Shown: one piece after another, positions 17,197 through 24,029 of the stretch
Layout: every line of letters begins with the position of its first letter
How positions within the stretch are numbered: the first letter of the stretch is position 1
Assembly (NCBI GenBank): GCA_964421085.1
Contig: CAYQVO010000032.1
Span: 1-43,722 of the forward strand
Length of the DNA: 43,722 nt
Reading direction: 5' to 3'
From: CAYQVO01 sp964421085
GTDB taxonomy: Bacteria; Bdellovibrionota_C; UBA2361; CAYQVO01
Translations under genes and position numbers: made by a program
Notes under the pieces: generated by a model
Told to the model about the DNA's origin: nothing
Seen by the model: the letters and a program-made list of their open reading frames with translations, nothing else
The model's database searches: none

Positions 17197-19566
17197 ATGA
17201 GAAATAAGATAGTTTCTCCTGATGGACCCGCATCGCTCACTGGCGAGGTGTTCCCCGGACCGGGACTGGATGCTGCGTCGCTGAGCAACACGAAAATATC
17301 ATCTCTCCGGGCGCTGGCAGATAGACTTGGACATTTTCCGTCTGATACGGAACTCCACGAGGCTGCTGACCGGGGAGAGACTCTGGACCATTACGCTTTT
17401 CTCCCCCGCTGGAAATGGAGAGTCCTCATTCACCCTGATGGAGCAACAGTGATGAACGCGCTCACGGAGTGGAGGCGGGCGCATCCCGGGGAAGTGCTTA
17501 CCTATGGAGTGATAGAACGGGATAAAGATCTGCCGGAACCGGGAAAAGTCATTGAAGTGCTGGGCTCCGTCCCCCGGGCGAGGAATGCCCTGGATGAAAA
17601 GAGGTATTCATCTGAAGAGGAGAAAGATGCCGACATCCTTGATCTCTCCGTACGGCTTGGCCACACACCGTCGAAGAGAGAGGCAGCGGCTGCCTTCAGG
17701 CGTGGTGAATGTATCGGTCCCGGCGCAATGAAGCCATTCGAGAAAAGAAAGGCGAGGCTTGGGCTTGCTTTGTCTCCGAAAAGAAAGCCGAAAGTGAGAG
17801 GTCCAATGGCCGCCCCCGAAGAAGTACTCTCCGCCCTCCAGGATATAAAAAGCACATATCAGAAAAAAGGACGGGCGACGATCTCGGATCTGAAACAGGA
17901 ATTCGGCGAAAAAAGAGCCGGAGAGATTATTAAAGCTGTGGGTTCGCTTCCTGCCGGAAGAAAGGAAGCAGGTGTGGTTCCCCGCAAAGTTGCGGCCCCT
18001 GATGGCAGCGTGCTTCCAGAAAAGGAAAAGGAAGTCCTCGACGATATAAGGGGCCTTGCTGAACTGCTGGGAAAGGAGGTGTACGACGTTATTCAGGATG
18101 ACGTAGACCGGCATTCGGCCCTTGGCGAAATTCTCTCCGGCAGCGCCATTATGCGTGTTTTCGGTACGTTTACCCGCGCAGTATCTCTGGCCGCAGGTCT
18201 TGTGGATCCGGGCCTGCGCGCGAGAAAGATTCAGCGGTGGAAGCACCGCCCACCGCCTTCCCGCACAGGAAAAATGAAGGAAAAGCGGCGGAAAAAAGTG
18301 AGACTCCGGAAGGTCAGAAAAAACCCGCCCGCAAAAAAAGCACCCGGGCGGAAAACACCAGCACCCCGGGCGACGGCAGAGAATGCTGAAGTGCACAAAG
18401 CTCACCGTGAAACAACTGAGCCGGCAGCGACACCTGAGCCGAAACCTTCGACGAAAGAAAGGAAACCCGCACTCAGGAGACACGCCATATCAGAGGCCGG
18501 AAGAGAAAATCGCGAAAAGGAGAACCAGGAGAGAGTCGACGCGATGCTTCGGGCTCTCGATGAGCCAGGAGCGGAGCAATCGCTCGTGAGAGTGACGCTC
18601 CCGAGTGTCCAAAATATCCCGCCCGCAAAAAAAGCGCCCGGGCGGAAAGCATCAGAACCCGGGGCGATGGCAGAGAATGCTGAAATGCTCGACGCTCACT
18701 GTGTGACAACTGAGCCGGCAGCGGCACCTGAGCCGAAACCTTCGACGAAAGAAAGGAAACTCGAAACCCCGACTCCAGAACCCGAAACACCGCAACAACC
18801 CGCCGAAGAACTGATCCTCAAACCTGCGGAAGGAAATGAAGCTGAAATCGTCGATGAGAAACAAGAGCCCGCAGATGAAGCAAGGGGGCGAGGGAACGCA
18901 GAGGAATGGGAACCCGCACTCAGGAGACACGCCAAATCAGAGGCCGGAAGAGAAAAGCGCGAAAAGGAGAACCAGGAGAGACTCGACGCGATGCTTCGCG
19001 CTCTCGATAAGCCAGGAGCGGAGCGATGGCTCCTGAGAGTGCAGGAATCTCTCGACGAGTTCATGAAGGAGTCGCATATCAACGCGATTATCGAAACAGA
19101 AAAGTGTCCGGCAGTGGCTGCAGTATTTGCTGAATGCGGACACTCAGTCGAGAGATTCCATCGGAGACTCCGGACCCGGCTGCTCTGTGATTATATCCGG
19201 CAGTTCGACAAGAACAGCCGGATGCCGCTGGATATACCTGAAGATCCGCTGATGCCCACAGTCAAAAGCTATGAAACGTACTTTCCGACGAATACAGCCG
19301 CCGCGCCGGATCTTTTCGAAAGAATGAGGCCACATCTCAAGTCATTTAGTCTGTATCTGCTTGCACGAATCCCGAATCTCGAAGGAATGTCGAATGAGGA
19401 TCTTTTCGCTTTCGTGGAGGCGCGCCATAGTGCAGGACACCTTCCAAATCCCAGGCTATACACGCAGTTGTTCGGCAGGTTTCGCCTGGAAGAAGAACTC
19501 AAAAATTACCATAAACGGCTCAAAGCAAGGGAGAGAAAGAAGGGGAGAGACACAGGAACGAAATAA
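17197..19566 (+). CDS. large unknown protein with internal duplications and HNH-associated-repeat-like segments
   Basis: A 789-aa soluble protein of unknown function. Residues ~30-60 (L-A-D-R-L-G-H-F-P-S-D-T-E-L), ~143-170 (L-S-V-R-L-G-H-T-P-S-K-R-E-A) and ~290-345 ending F-G-T-F-T-R-A-V-S-L-A-A-G-L resemble the homing-endonuclease-associated repeat (L-x-x-L-G-x-x-P-t-x-x-e ... F-G-s-w-x-x-A-l-x-x-A-G-L); the last 40 residues look like another copy. The middle (~345-615) is lysine/proline/glutamate-rich and duplicated: unit A at 18324-18465 and 18618-18759, unit B at 18466-18594 and 18913-19041. Residues ~620-780 form a charged helical C-terminal domain. No nuclease, ATPase or membrane motif is seen. 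Start ATG 17197 has a weak ribosome site but a promoter match upstream. It could bind DNA through the repeats; that is inference. Confidence 0.65.
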   Translation: MRNKIVSPDGPASLTGEVFPGPGLDAASLSNTKISSLRALADRLGHFPSDTELHEAADRGETLDHYAFLPRWKWRVLIHPDGATVMNALTEWRRAHPGEVLTYGVIERDKDLPEPGKVIEVLGSVPRARNALDEKRYSSEEEKDADILDLSVRLGHTPSKREAAAAFRRGECIGPGAMKPFEKRKARLGLALSPKRKPKVRGPMAAPEEVLSALQDIKSTYQKKGRATISDLKQEFGEKRAGEIIKAVGSLPAGRKEAGVVPRKVAAPDGSVLPEKEKEVLDDIRGLAELLGKEVYDVIQDDVDRHSALGEILSGSAIMRVFGTFTRAVSLAAGLVDPGLRARKIQRWKHRPPPSRTGKMKEKRRKKVRLRKVRKNPPAKKAPGRKTPAPRATAENAEVHKAHRETTEPAATPEPKPSTKERKPALRRHAISEAGRENREKENQERVDAMLRALDEPGAEQSLVRVTLPSVQNIPPAKKAPGRKASEPGAMAENAEMLDAHCVTTEPAAAPEPKPSTKERKLETPTPEPETPQQPAEELILKPAEGNEAEIVDEKQEPADEARGRGNAEEWEPALRRHAKSEAGREKREKENQERLDAMLRALDKPGAERWLLRVQESLDEFMKESHINAIIETEKCPAVAAVFAECGHSVERFHRRLRTRLLCDYIRQFDKNSRMPLDIPEDPLMPTVKSYETYFPTNTAAAPDLFERMRPHLKSFSLYLLARIPNLEGMSNEDLFAFVEARHSAGHLPNPRLYTQLFGRFRLEEELKNYHKRLKARERKKGRDTGTK
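18324..18594 (+). repeat. intragenic duplication, first copy (units A1+B1)
   Basis: This 271-base block inside the 789-aa gene is repeated with high identity as A2 (18618-18759) and B2 (18913-19041). In the second copy the A and B units are separated by ~150 bases encoding a proline/glutamate-rich segment, so either that segment was inserted after the duplication or it was lost from the first copy. Confidence 0.85.
18618..19041 (+). repeat. intragenic duplication, second copy (units A2+spacer+B2)
   Basis: This is the second copy of the A and B units. Long stretches are unchanged, for example the DNA coding P-K-P-S-T-K-E-R-K in unit A and that coding E-K-E-N-Q-E-R in unit B, while synonymous and non-synonymous changes are scattered elsewhere. 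The duplication is therefore recent but not brand new. Confidence 0.85.
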
Positions 19567-19575
19567 ACAGAGCAG

Positions 19576-19598
19576 CCGGGGCGGAAGAACTTCCCCGG
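19576..19598. terminator. stem-loop after the 789-aa gene
   Basis: CCGGGG (19576-19581) pairs with CCCCGG (19593-19598), with extra AAG/CTT pairing in the loop, just after the stop codon at 19566 and between convergent genes. No T-tract follows. Confidence 0.35.
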
Positions 19599-19628
19599 AG
19601 GACCACCTGACCTGCCGGGTTAGTGCGA

Positions 19629-19684
19629 CATATCCGGGTTACTGCATATCCGGGTTACTGCATATCCGGGTTACTGCATATCGG
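19629..19684. repeat. 16-bp tandem repeat, 3.5 copies
   Basis: The unit CATATCCGGGTTACTG occurs three times without change (19629-19644, 19645-19660, 19661-19676) and half a unit follows; a degenerate copy precedes at about 19612-19625. The array covers the stop codon of the small minus-strand gene and lies between convergent genes. Confidence 0.95.
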
Positions 19685-19877
19685 CCGCCCCATCGACCCG
19701 GATCTTCCCTGCGGAAATCAGCTCGGTCAGGCGGTTTATCGCGTCGAAATCAGAGGCATCAAAGGCCGCCTGACGGGCCGCCATAAGATTCACACTCTTC
19801 TGTTCTTCTTCCGTTATGCTCTTCTTCTCGATGATAGTCTCGACAAGAGATCGAAGACTTTTGCATTCCTCTTCCAT
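19671..19877 (-). CDS. small hypothetical protein, 68 aa
   Basis: A small acidic, helix-rich protein that I cannot assign. The ATG at 19877 is preceded by GAGG with nine-base spacing; an in-frame TTG at 19892 is less likely. The first half (L-R-S-L-V-E-T-I-I-E-K) and the second (D-F-D-A-I-N-R-L-T-E-L-I) look like amphipathic helices, compatible with a helical-hairpin protein. The last codons and stop lie inside the 16-bp tandem repeat, so the C-terminus may have been changed by repeat growth. No partner gene is adjacent. Confidence 0.5.
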   Translation of the reverse strand: MEEECKSLRSLVETIIEKKSITEEEQKSVNLMAARQAAFDASDFDAINRLTELISAGKIRVDGAADMQ

Positions 19878-19970
19878 CCGGCAAATCCTCAATGCGTATA
19901 CATATGAAAGTGATTTTACAGAAGCCCAGTGGAAAGTAAAACGATTTTTTTCTCTGATATCGCTCGCGGC

Positions 19971-20032
19971 ATTGAACCTCCGGTCCTCCCCGGGGTTAAC
20001 CGTTCAATCCCCCGCTGCGGACACCACACACC
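19971..20032 (+). repeat. ~62-bp dispersed repeat, copy 1
   Basis: It begins ATTGAACCTCC and ends GGACACCACACACC. Its first half is itself an inverted repeat (ATTGAAC ... GTTCAAT) around a C/G-rich centre. Copy 2 lies at 20294-20357 in the same orientation. Confidence 0.9.
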
Positions 20033-20149
20033 TGCCTGACGTCGCCGTTTTCCGCTGAGTCATGGCGGTAGCGCGCACAACCCCCTGTTATTATGGGAAC
20101 TTTCCCTGTCGGGAATGCGGAAATGGGTGCCTCATGTTAGAAGCTTCTG

Positions 20150-20290
20150 GTGTTTGTCAGAAGAAAATCCAACCGAGGTGAACGCACCAGCATTCAGATC
20201 GTTGAGAAGCGGGGGCGACGAAATCTCATCGTCTCAAAGTGGTGCAACGTCAACCTCCTCACGAACCGATCGGGAACCACAGACAGCTTT
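20150..20290 (+). mobile_element. IS1634-type transposase N-terminal remnant
   Basis: From GTG 20150 the frame reads M-F-V-R-R-K-S-N-R-G-E-R-T-S-I-Q-I-V-E-K followed by R-G-R-R-N-L-I-V. This matches the very characteristic N-terminus of IS1634-family (IS4 superfamily) transposases (M-F-V/L-R-K-K-x-N-x-S-G-x-x-S-V/I-Q-V-V-x-K). Similarity stops after about 35 residues; the remaining >500 residues of a transposase are absent. The fragment lies between the two copies of the ~62-bp repeat. The surrounding 19.9-20.4 kb holds no intact gene. Confidence 0.5.
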
Positions 20291-20293
20291 GGG

Positions 20294-20357
20294 ATTGAAC
20301 CTCCGATCCTCCCCCGGGGGGTAACCCTTCAATCCCCCGCCGCGGACACCACACACC
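20294..20357 (+). repeat. ~62-bp dispersed repeat, copy 2
   Basis: This direct copy of 19971-20032 has a few substitutions and two extra bases; the ATTGAA/TTCAAT dyad is kept. It ends about 100 bases before the moxR start. Confidence 0.9.
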
Positions 20358-20459
20358 CGGAAATTACATATTTGTAATCCTCCCGCAATCTTCCGGTAAG
20401 AATAAGTTCATACAATGCGGCGTCTAATCCGGGATATGCTGTCGACCCATGGAGAACTT

Positions 20460-21457
20460 ATGACTGACACTTTCTCACACAACACAAGCATCCAGATCAT
20501 CAACGATTCCGTCCAGCAGGCCTCTCAATGGGTCAATCCGCTCAGAAATGAAATCTCGCGGGCGATTGTCGGGCAGAAGGTTCTCATTGATCGCCTGCTT
20601 GTCGCGCTTCTTTCCAACGGCCACCTGCTTCTGGAAGGAGTGCCGGGGCTCGCAAAGACCCTCGCTCTCAAGACTCTCGCCGCAGCGGTGAACACAGGCT
20701 TCCGCCGCATTCAGTTTACGCCCGATATGCTCCCTGCGGATATTATAGGAACTGAAATTTACAATCCCCGCGAAGCTTCCTTCACGGTGAAACAGGGGCC
20801 TCTTTTCTCCAACCTGATCCTTGCAGACGAGATCAACAGAGCTCCTNNNNNNNNNNNNNNNNNNNNNNNNNNNNNNNNCAGGTCACGATTGGCAAGGAGA
20901 CATTCATACTGCCTGATCCGTTCCTTGTGATGGCGACGCAGAATCCAATTGAGCAGGAAGGCACCTACCCCCTGCCCGAAGCCCAGGTTGATCGTTTTCT
21001 TCTCAAAGTTGTCATCACATTCCCGTCCGTTGCCGAGGAACGGGTTATAATCGATGTCGCAGGCAGCCTTGATACTCCGGTACTGATCCGGCCTGTGGTC
21101 GAAGATCATGAGATAATCCACGCAAGACATGTAGTAAACACGATCTACATGGACGAGAAAATCAAGGATTATATAGTCTCGCTTGTGTACGCCACCAGAA
21201 ACCCGGTCGCATACAAACTCGACATCGCACCATACATCAAGCTTGGATCGTCTCCGCGGGCCACCCTGGGACTTGTCTCATGCAGCAAAGCCATGGCATT
21301 CCTGAACGGCCGCGGCTATGTCACTCCCCAGGATGTCAAGACAATCGCAATGGACGTAATGCGCCACCGTATCTCGGTCACATACGAGGCGGAGGCTGAG
21401 AGCATAGGAGGCGAAGACCTGATTCAGCGAATCCTTGATACGGTCCCGGTTCCCTGA
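20460..21457 (+). CDS. moxR: MoxR-family AAA+ ATPase (contains an assembly gap)
   Basis: A MoxR AAA+ ATPase, ~330 aa, the chaperone-like ATPase that starts Bat operons and is thought to act on the VWA proteins. Walker A is G-V-P-G-L-A-K-T and Walker B L-I-L-A-D-E-I-N-R-A-P; after the N run the frame resumes with Q-V-T-I-G-K-E-T-F, then M-A-T-Q-N-P-I-E-Q-E-G-T-Y-P-L-P-E-A-Q (sensor 1 region) and S-P-R-A-T-L-G-L (sensor 2). The family would need about 14 residues (42 bases) where 32 Ns are given, so the gap length is a placeholder and explains the apparent frame change. ATG 20460 has GGAG five bases upstream and was preferred over ATG 20415. The stop is 16 bases before the DUF58 gene. Confidence 0.93.
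20847..20878. other. assembly gap (32 N)
   Basis: The run of 32 Ns falls between the Walker B motif and the V-T-I-G segment of moxR; the flanking frames differ, so the true gap is probably 42 bases. Confidence 1.
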
Positions 21458-21473
21458 TGCCCCCGGGGTGATT

Positions 21474-22382
21474 ATGGAAAAGAGCACGACAACGCAGATA
21501 CTTCAGAAGGTGAGGCGAATCGAGATCCGGACGAAAAGACTCGTCGAGGAAGCCTTTGCAGGACACTATCACTCCACATTCCGCGGCCACGGGATGAACT
21601 TCGATGAAGTCCGGGAGTACATTCCGGGTGACGATGTGCGTGCAATCGACTGGAACGTCACGGCCCGGGCCGGACGCCCCTTCATAAAAAAGTTCAGGGA
21701 AGAGCGCGAACTTACAGTCCTTCTTATCATAGATGTTTCCGCATCGGGAGACTTCGGGTCGTCAAGCCGGAGCAAACGGGAGCTTGCTGCGGAACTTGGA
21801 AGCGTTCTTGCCTTTTCCGCCACGAGAAATCACGACAAAGTGGGTCTCATTCTCTTCAGTGAAGATGTCGAGCTCCACATTCCTCCAGGGCGCGGACACT
21901 CGCATGCTCTGAGAGTTGTGCGTGAAATTCTTTTTTTCGAGCCTTCAGGAAGAGGTACGGACATCAACAGAGCGCTTGATTTCGCGAACAAAGTCTTTAC
22001 CCGGAAAGCCGTTCTTTTTCTCATCTCCGATTTTTGCCTGAGAGGGGAATTCACGTCGTCGGTTGAAGCGCTCCGTCCCAAGCTCAGGATTGCGAATTCG
22101 CATCACGATCTGATCGCGGTCTGTGTCCGGGACCCGCGTGAGTTCGACCTCCCCGAAACAGGGCTCCTTCTCCTCGAAGATGCTGAATCAGGTGAGCAGC
22201 TCGAAGTCGACACACGTGACGAAGGCATTCGCCGGATTTTCCGGGAAAAGTCGTTGTCGCGTTATGACCAGCTCCGCCAGGGAATCAGGAGCACGGGCGT
22301 GGACCTGCTCGAGATAAGCACTGACAGGCCGTATATTCCGGAGCTTCTCCGGTTCTTCGAGGCGCGGGAGAAAAGGAGATAG
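21474..22382 (+). CDS. DUF58-domain protein of the Bat operon
   Basis: A ~302-aa soluble protein with the DUF58 domain, partner of MoxR ATPases. The N-terminus has R-R-I-E-I-R-T-K-R-L-V-E-E-A-F-A-G-H-Y-H-S, followed by the family hallmark G-x-x-F-D-E-V-R-E-Y-I-P-G-D-D-V-R-x-I-D-W-N-V-T-A-R and then a VWA-like fold with I-I-D-V-S-A-S in place of a full MIDAS D-x-S-x-S. ATG 21474 follows GGGGTG; an earlier TTG at 21435 lies inside moxR and is less likely. It is co-transcribed with moxR and the bat genes. Confidence 0.92.
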   Translation: MEKSTTTQILQKVRRIEIRTKRLVEEAFAGHYHSTFRGHGMNFDEVREYIPGDDVRAIDWNVTARAGRPFIKKFREERELTVLLIIDVSASGDFGSSSRSKRELAAELGSVLAFSATRNHDKVGLILFSEDVELHIPPGRGHSHALRVVREILFFEPSGRGTDINRALDFANKVFTRKAVLFLISDFCLRGEFTSSVEALRPKLRIANSHHDLIAVCVRDPREFDLPETGLLLLEDAESGEQLEVDTRDEGIRRIFREKSLSRYDQLRQGIRSTGVDLLEISTDRPYIPELLRFFEAREKRR

Positions 22383-22383
22383 A

Positions 22384-23022
22384 ATGAACGAGCGCCTCAT
22401 TCCAGCTCTGCTTGTGGTTTTTCTGCTCTGCTCAGCACCGCTTGAAACCCGCACCGAAGAACCGGCTCTATCACCCGGAGTCCCCGCTTCCCGTGAAACA
22501 CCAGAGGCAGCAGGCAAAGACATCAGGGATATTTACGGGCCTGTCGAGTTCCACAATTTTCTTTCCATTGCGGGGAAGACCGCCCCTGTGCTGGGCGGTG
22601 CCGCAGCTGCGGCTTTTCTGCTGTATCTGCTTTCACGATGGCGAAGAAAAGAAACAGTCCCGCTGAGGTCGCCCGAGGAACTCGCATTCGAGGCGCTACA
22701 TGCGGCAAAAATGCTCATGCAGCCGGATCTGTCGAGGGAATTTGCTTTCAGTGTATCCGGGATTCTCCGCCAGTATATCCTTGCCAGATATCAGGTGGCG
22801 GCCACCTGTGAGACCACGGAAGAGTTTCTCCACCGCCTGTCAAAAGAGAGCAGCTCCCCGCTGGGAAAGCACTATACGCTCCTTACTGATTTTCTTTCTC
22901 TGTGTGACGCCGCGAAATTCGCACGCGCATCTTTTTCCAGAGAGTCCCTCGAAAAACTCCTTCAAAGCGCCCTGAACTTTATCGACGCGTCACGTCCGGC
23001 TCCTGCGGAGGCAGCGCCATGA
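22384..23022 (+). CDS. DUF4381-like single-pass membrane protein of the Bat operon
   Basis: A 212-aa protein with an N-terminal signal/anchor (residues 5-20), a short Pro-rich periplasmic part, a membrane helix at ~68-85 (A-A-A-A-A-F-L-L-Y-L-L-S) followed by R-W-R-R-K, and a cytoplasmic helical domain (F-S-V-S-G-I-L-R-Q-Y-I and F-L-S-L-C-D-A-A-K-F-A). This last pattern is shared with DUF4381 proteins that sit between DUF58 and BatA in many operons. AGGAG precedes the ATG, one base after the DUF58 stop, and the stop overlaps batA by four bases. Function is unknown beyond membership in the Bat complex region. Confidence 0.8.
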   Translation: MNERLIPALLVVFLLCSAPLETRTEEPALSPGVPASRETPEAAGKDIRDIYGPVEFHNFLSIAGKTAPVLGGAAAAAFLLYLLSRWRRKETVPLRSPEELAFEALHAAKMLMQPDLSREFAFSVSGILRQYILARYQVAATCETTEEFLHRLSKESSSPLGKHYTLLTDFLSLCDAAKFARASFSRESLEKLLQSALNFIDASRPAPAEAAP

Positions 23023-24017
23023 TCCATTTCGCCCATCCCGAACTGCTCATTCTTCTTCTCCTCCTCCCCCCACTGGCGTTTCTGCGGGGCCGCAAAGGGA
23101 GAGCGACCAGCGTAAGATTCTCGAGTACCGAAGTGCTGAGAGAGATCAGTGGGGTTAAACATGCGTCATCAGGCGCAGCAAGGATGTCCTTGAGGCTCCT
23201 CACAATGGCATGCATTGTTGTGGCAATGGCGAGACCTCAAATCGTCAGCGGATATACTCAGGTAGAAGCCAGCGGCATAGATGTGATGCTCGGACTCGAT
23301 ATCTCTTCGTCCATGGAAGCTCTCGATTTCACCCTTGACGGGCGGGAAGCGAACCGCCTTCAGGTGGTTAAATCCGTGGTCGAAAAATTCATACAGGAAC
23401 GGCCGAATGACCGTATCGGAGTCGTCGCATTTGCCGGCCGGCCATACCTTGCCAGTCCGCTCACTCTCGACCACGACTGGCTGCTGGATCGCCTGGAAAA
23501 GACTAAGATAGGCTCAGTTGAAGACGGCACCGCATTGGGATCCGCGCTGGCGGCAGCTTCCGCCCGCCTGGATAAGCAGCCCGCCAAATCGAAAATCGTC
23601 ATCCTGCTTACCGATGGCATGAATAACGCGGGAAAAATCTCGCCTGAAGTTGCAGCCCATGCTGCAAAAGCTCTCGGAATAAAGGTCTATACAGTCGGCG
23701 CAGGAACGAGAGGCGAGGCTCCAGTGCCGGTGGCAGACTCGTGGGGGCGAAAGAGGGTTGTTATGGCAAAGGTTGATATCGACGAGGAAACACTTCGGGA
23801 GATAGCGCAGGTTACGGGCGGAGCGTATTACCGCGCCACTGACACCGGTTCTCTTTCCAGGATCTATGACGAGATAAACCGGCTGGAGAGAACGACTCAC
23901 ATCGTGCGAAAGTTCGAAAACGTGACCGAAGTATTTCCCTGGGCTGCATGGTCTGCGATTGTGCTGATAGCGCTCGAACTTTTTGTGGTCCACGGATGGT
24001 ACAGAAGAGTGCCGTAA
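23019..24017 (+). CDS. batA: VWA-domain membrane protein BatA
   Basis: A 332-aa inner-membrane protein with two N-terminal helices (residues ~8-22 and ~58-72, ending in the conserved A-R-P-Q), a periplasmic-facing or cytoplasmic von Willebrand A domain and one C-terminal helix (~312-328). The MIDAS is intact: D-I-S-S-S at 94-98, with L-T-D-G-M-N-N as the aspartate loop. Bat (Bacteroides aerotolerance) proteins form an envelope complex linked to stress tolerance. Gene order and four-base overlap with the preceding gene place it in the Bat operon. Confidence 0.92.
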   Translation: MIHFAHPELLILLLLLPPLAFLRGRKGRATSVRFSSTEVLREISGVKHASSGAARMSLRLLTMACIVVAMARPQIVSGYTQVEASGIDVMLGLDISSSMEALDFTLDGREANRLQVVKSVVEKFIQERPNDRIGVVAFAGRPYLASPLTLDHDWLLDRLEKTKIGSVEDGTALGSALAAASARLDKQPAKSKIVILLTDGMNNAGKISPEVAAHAAKALGIKVYTVGAGTRGEAPVPVADSWGRKRVVMAKVDIDEETLREIAQVTGGAYYRATDTGSLSRIYDEINRLERTTHIVRKFENVTEVFPWAAWSAIVLIALELFVVHGWYRRVP

Positions 24018-24029
24018 GGGGTATGCGAA

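Noticed and set aside
19629..19684. CRISPR array
   Set aside because: The 16-bp units are contiguous with no spacers and no cas genes are nearby; this is a simple tandem repeat.
20415..20460. Upstream ATG at 20415 as the start of moxR
   Set aside because: It would add 15 residues not typical of MoxR, while ATG 20460 has GGAG at good spacing.
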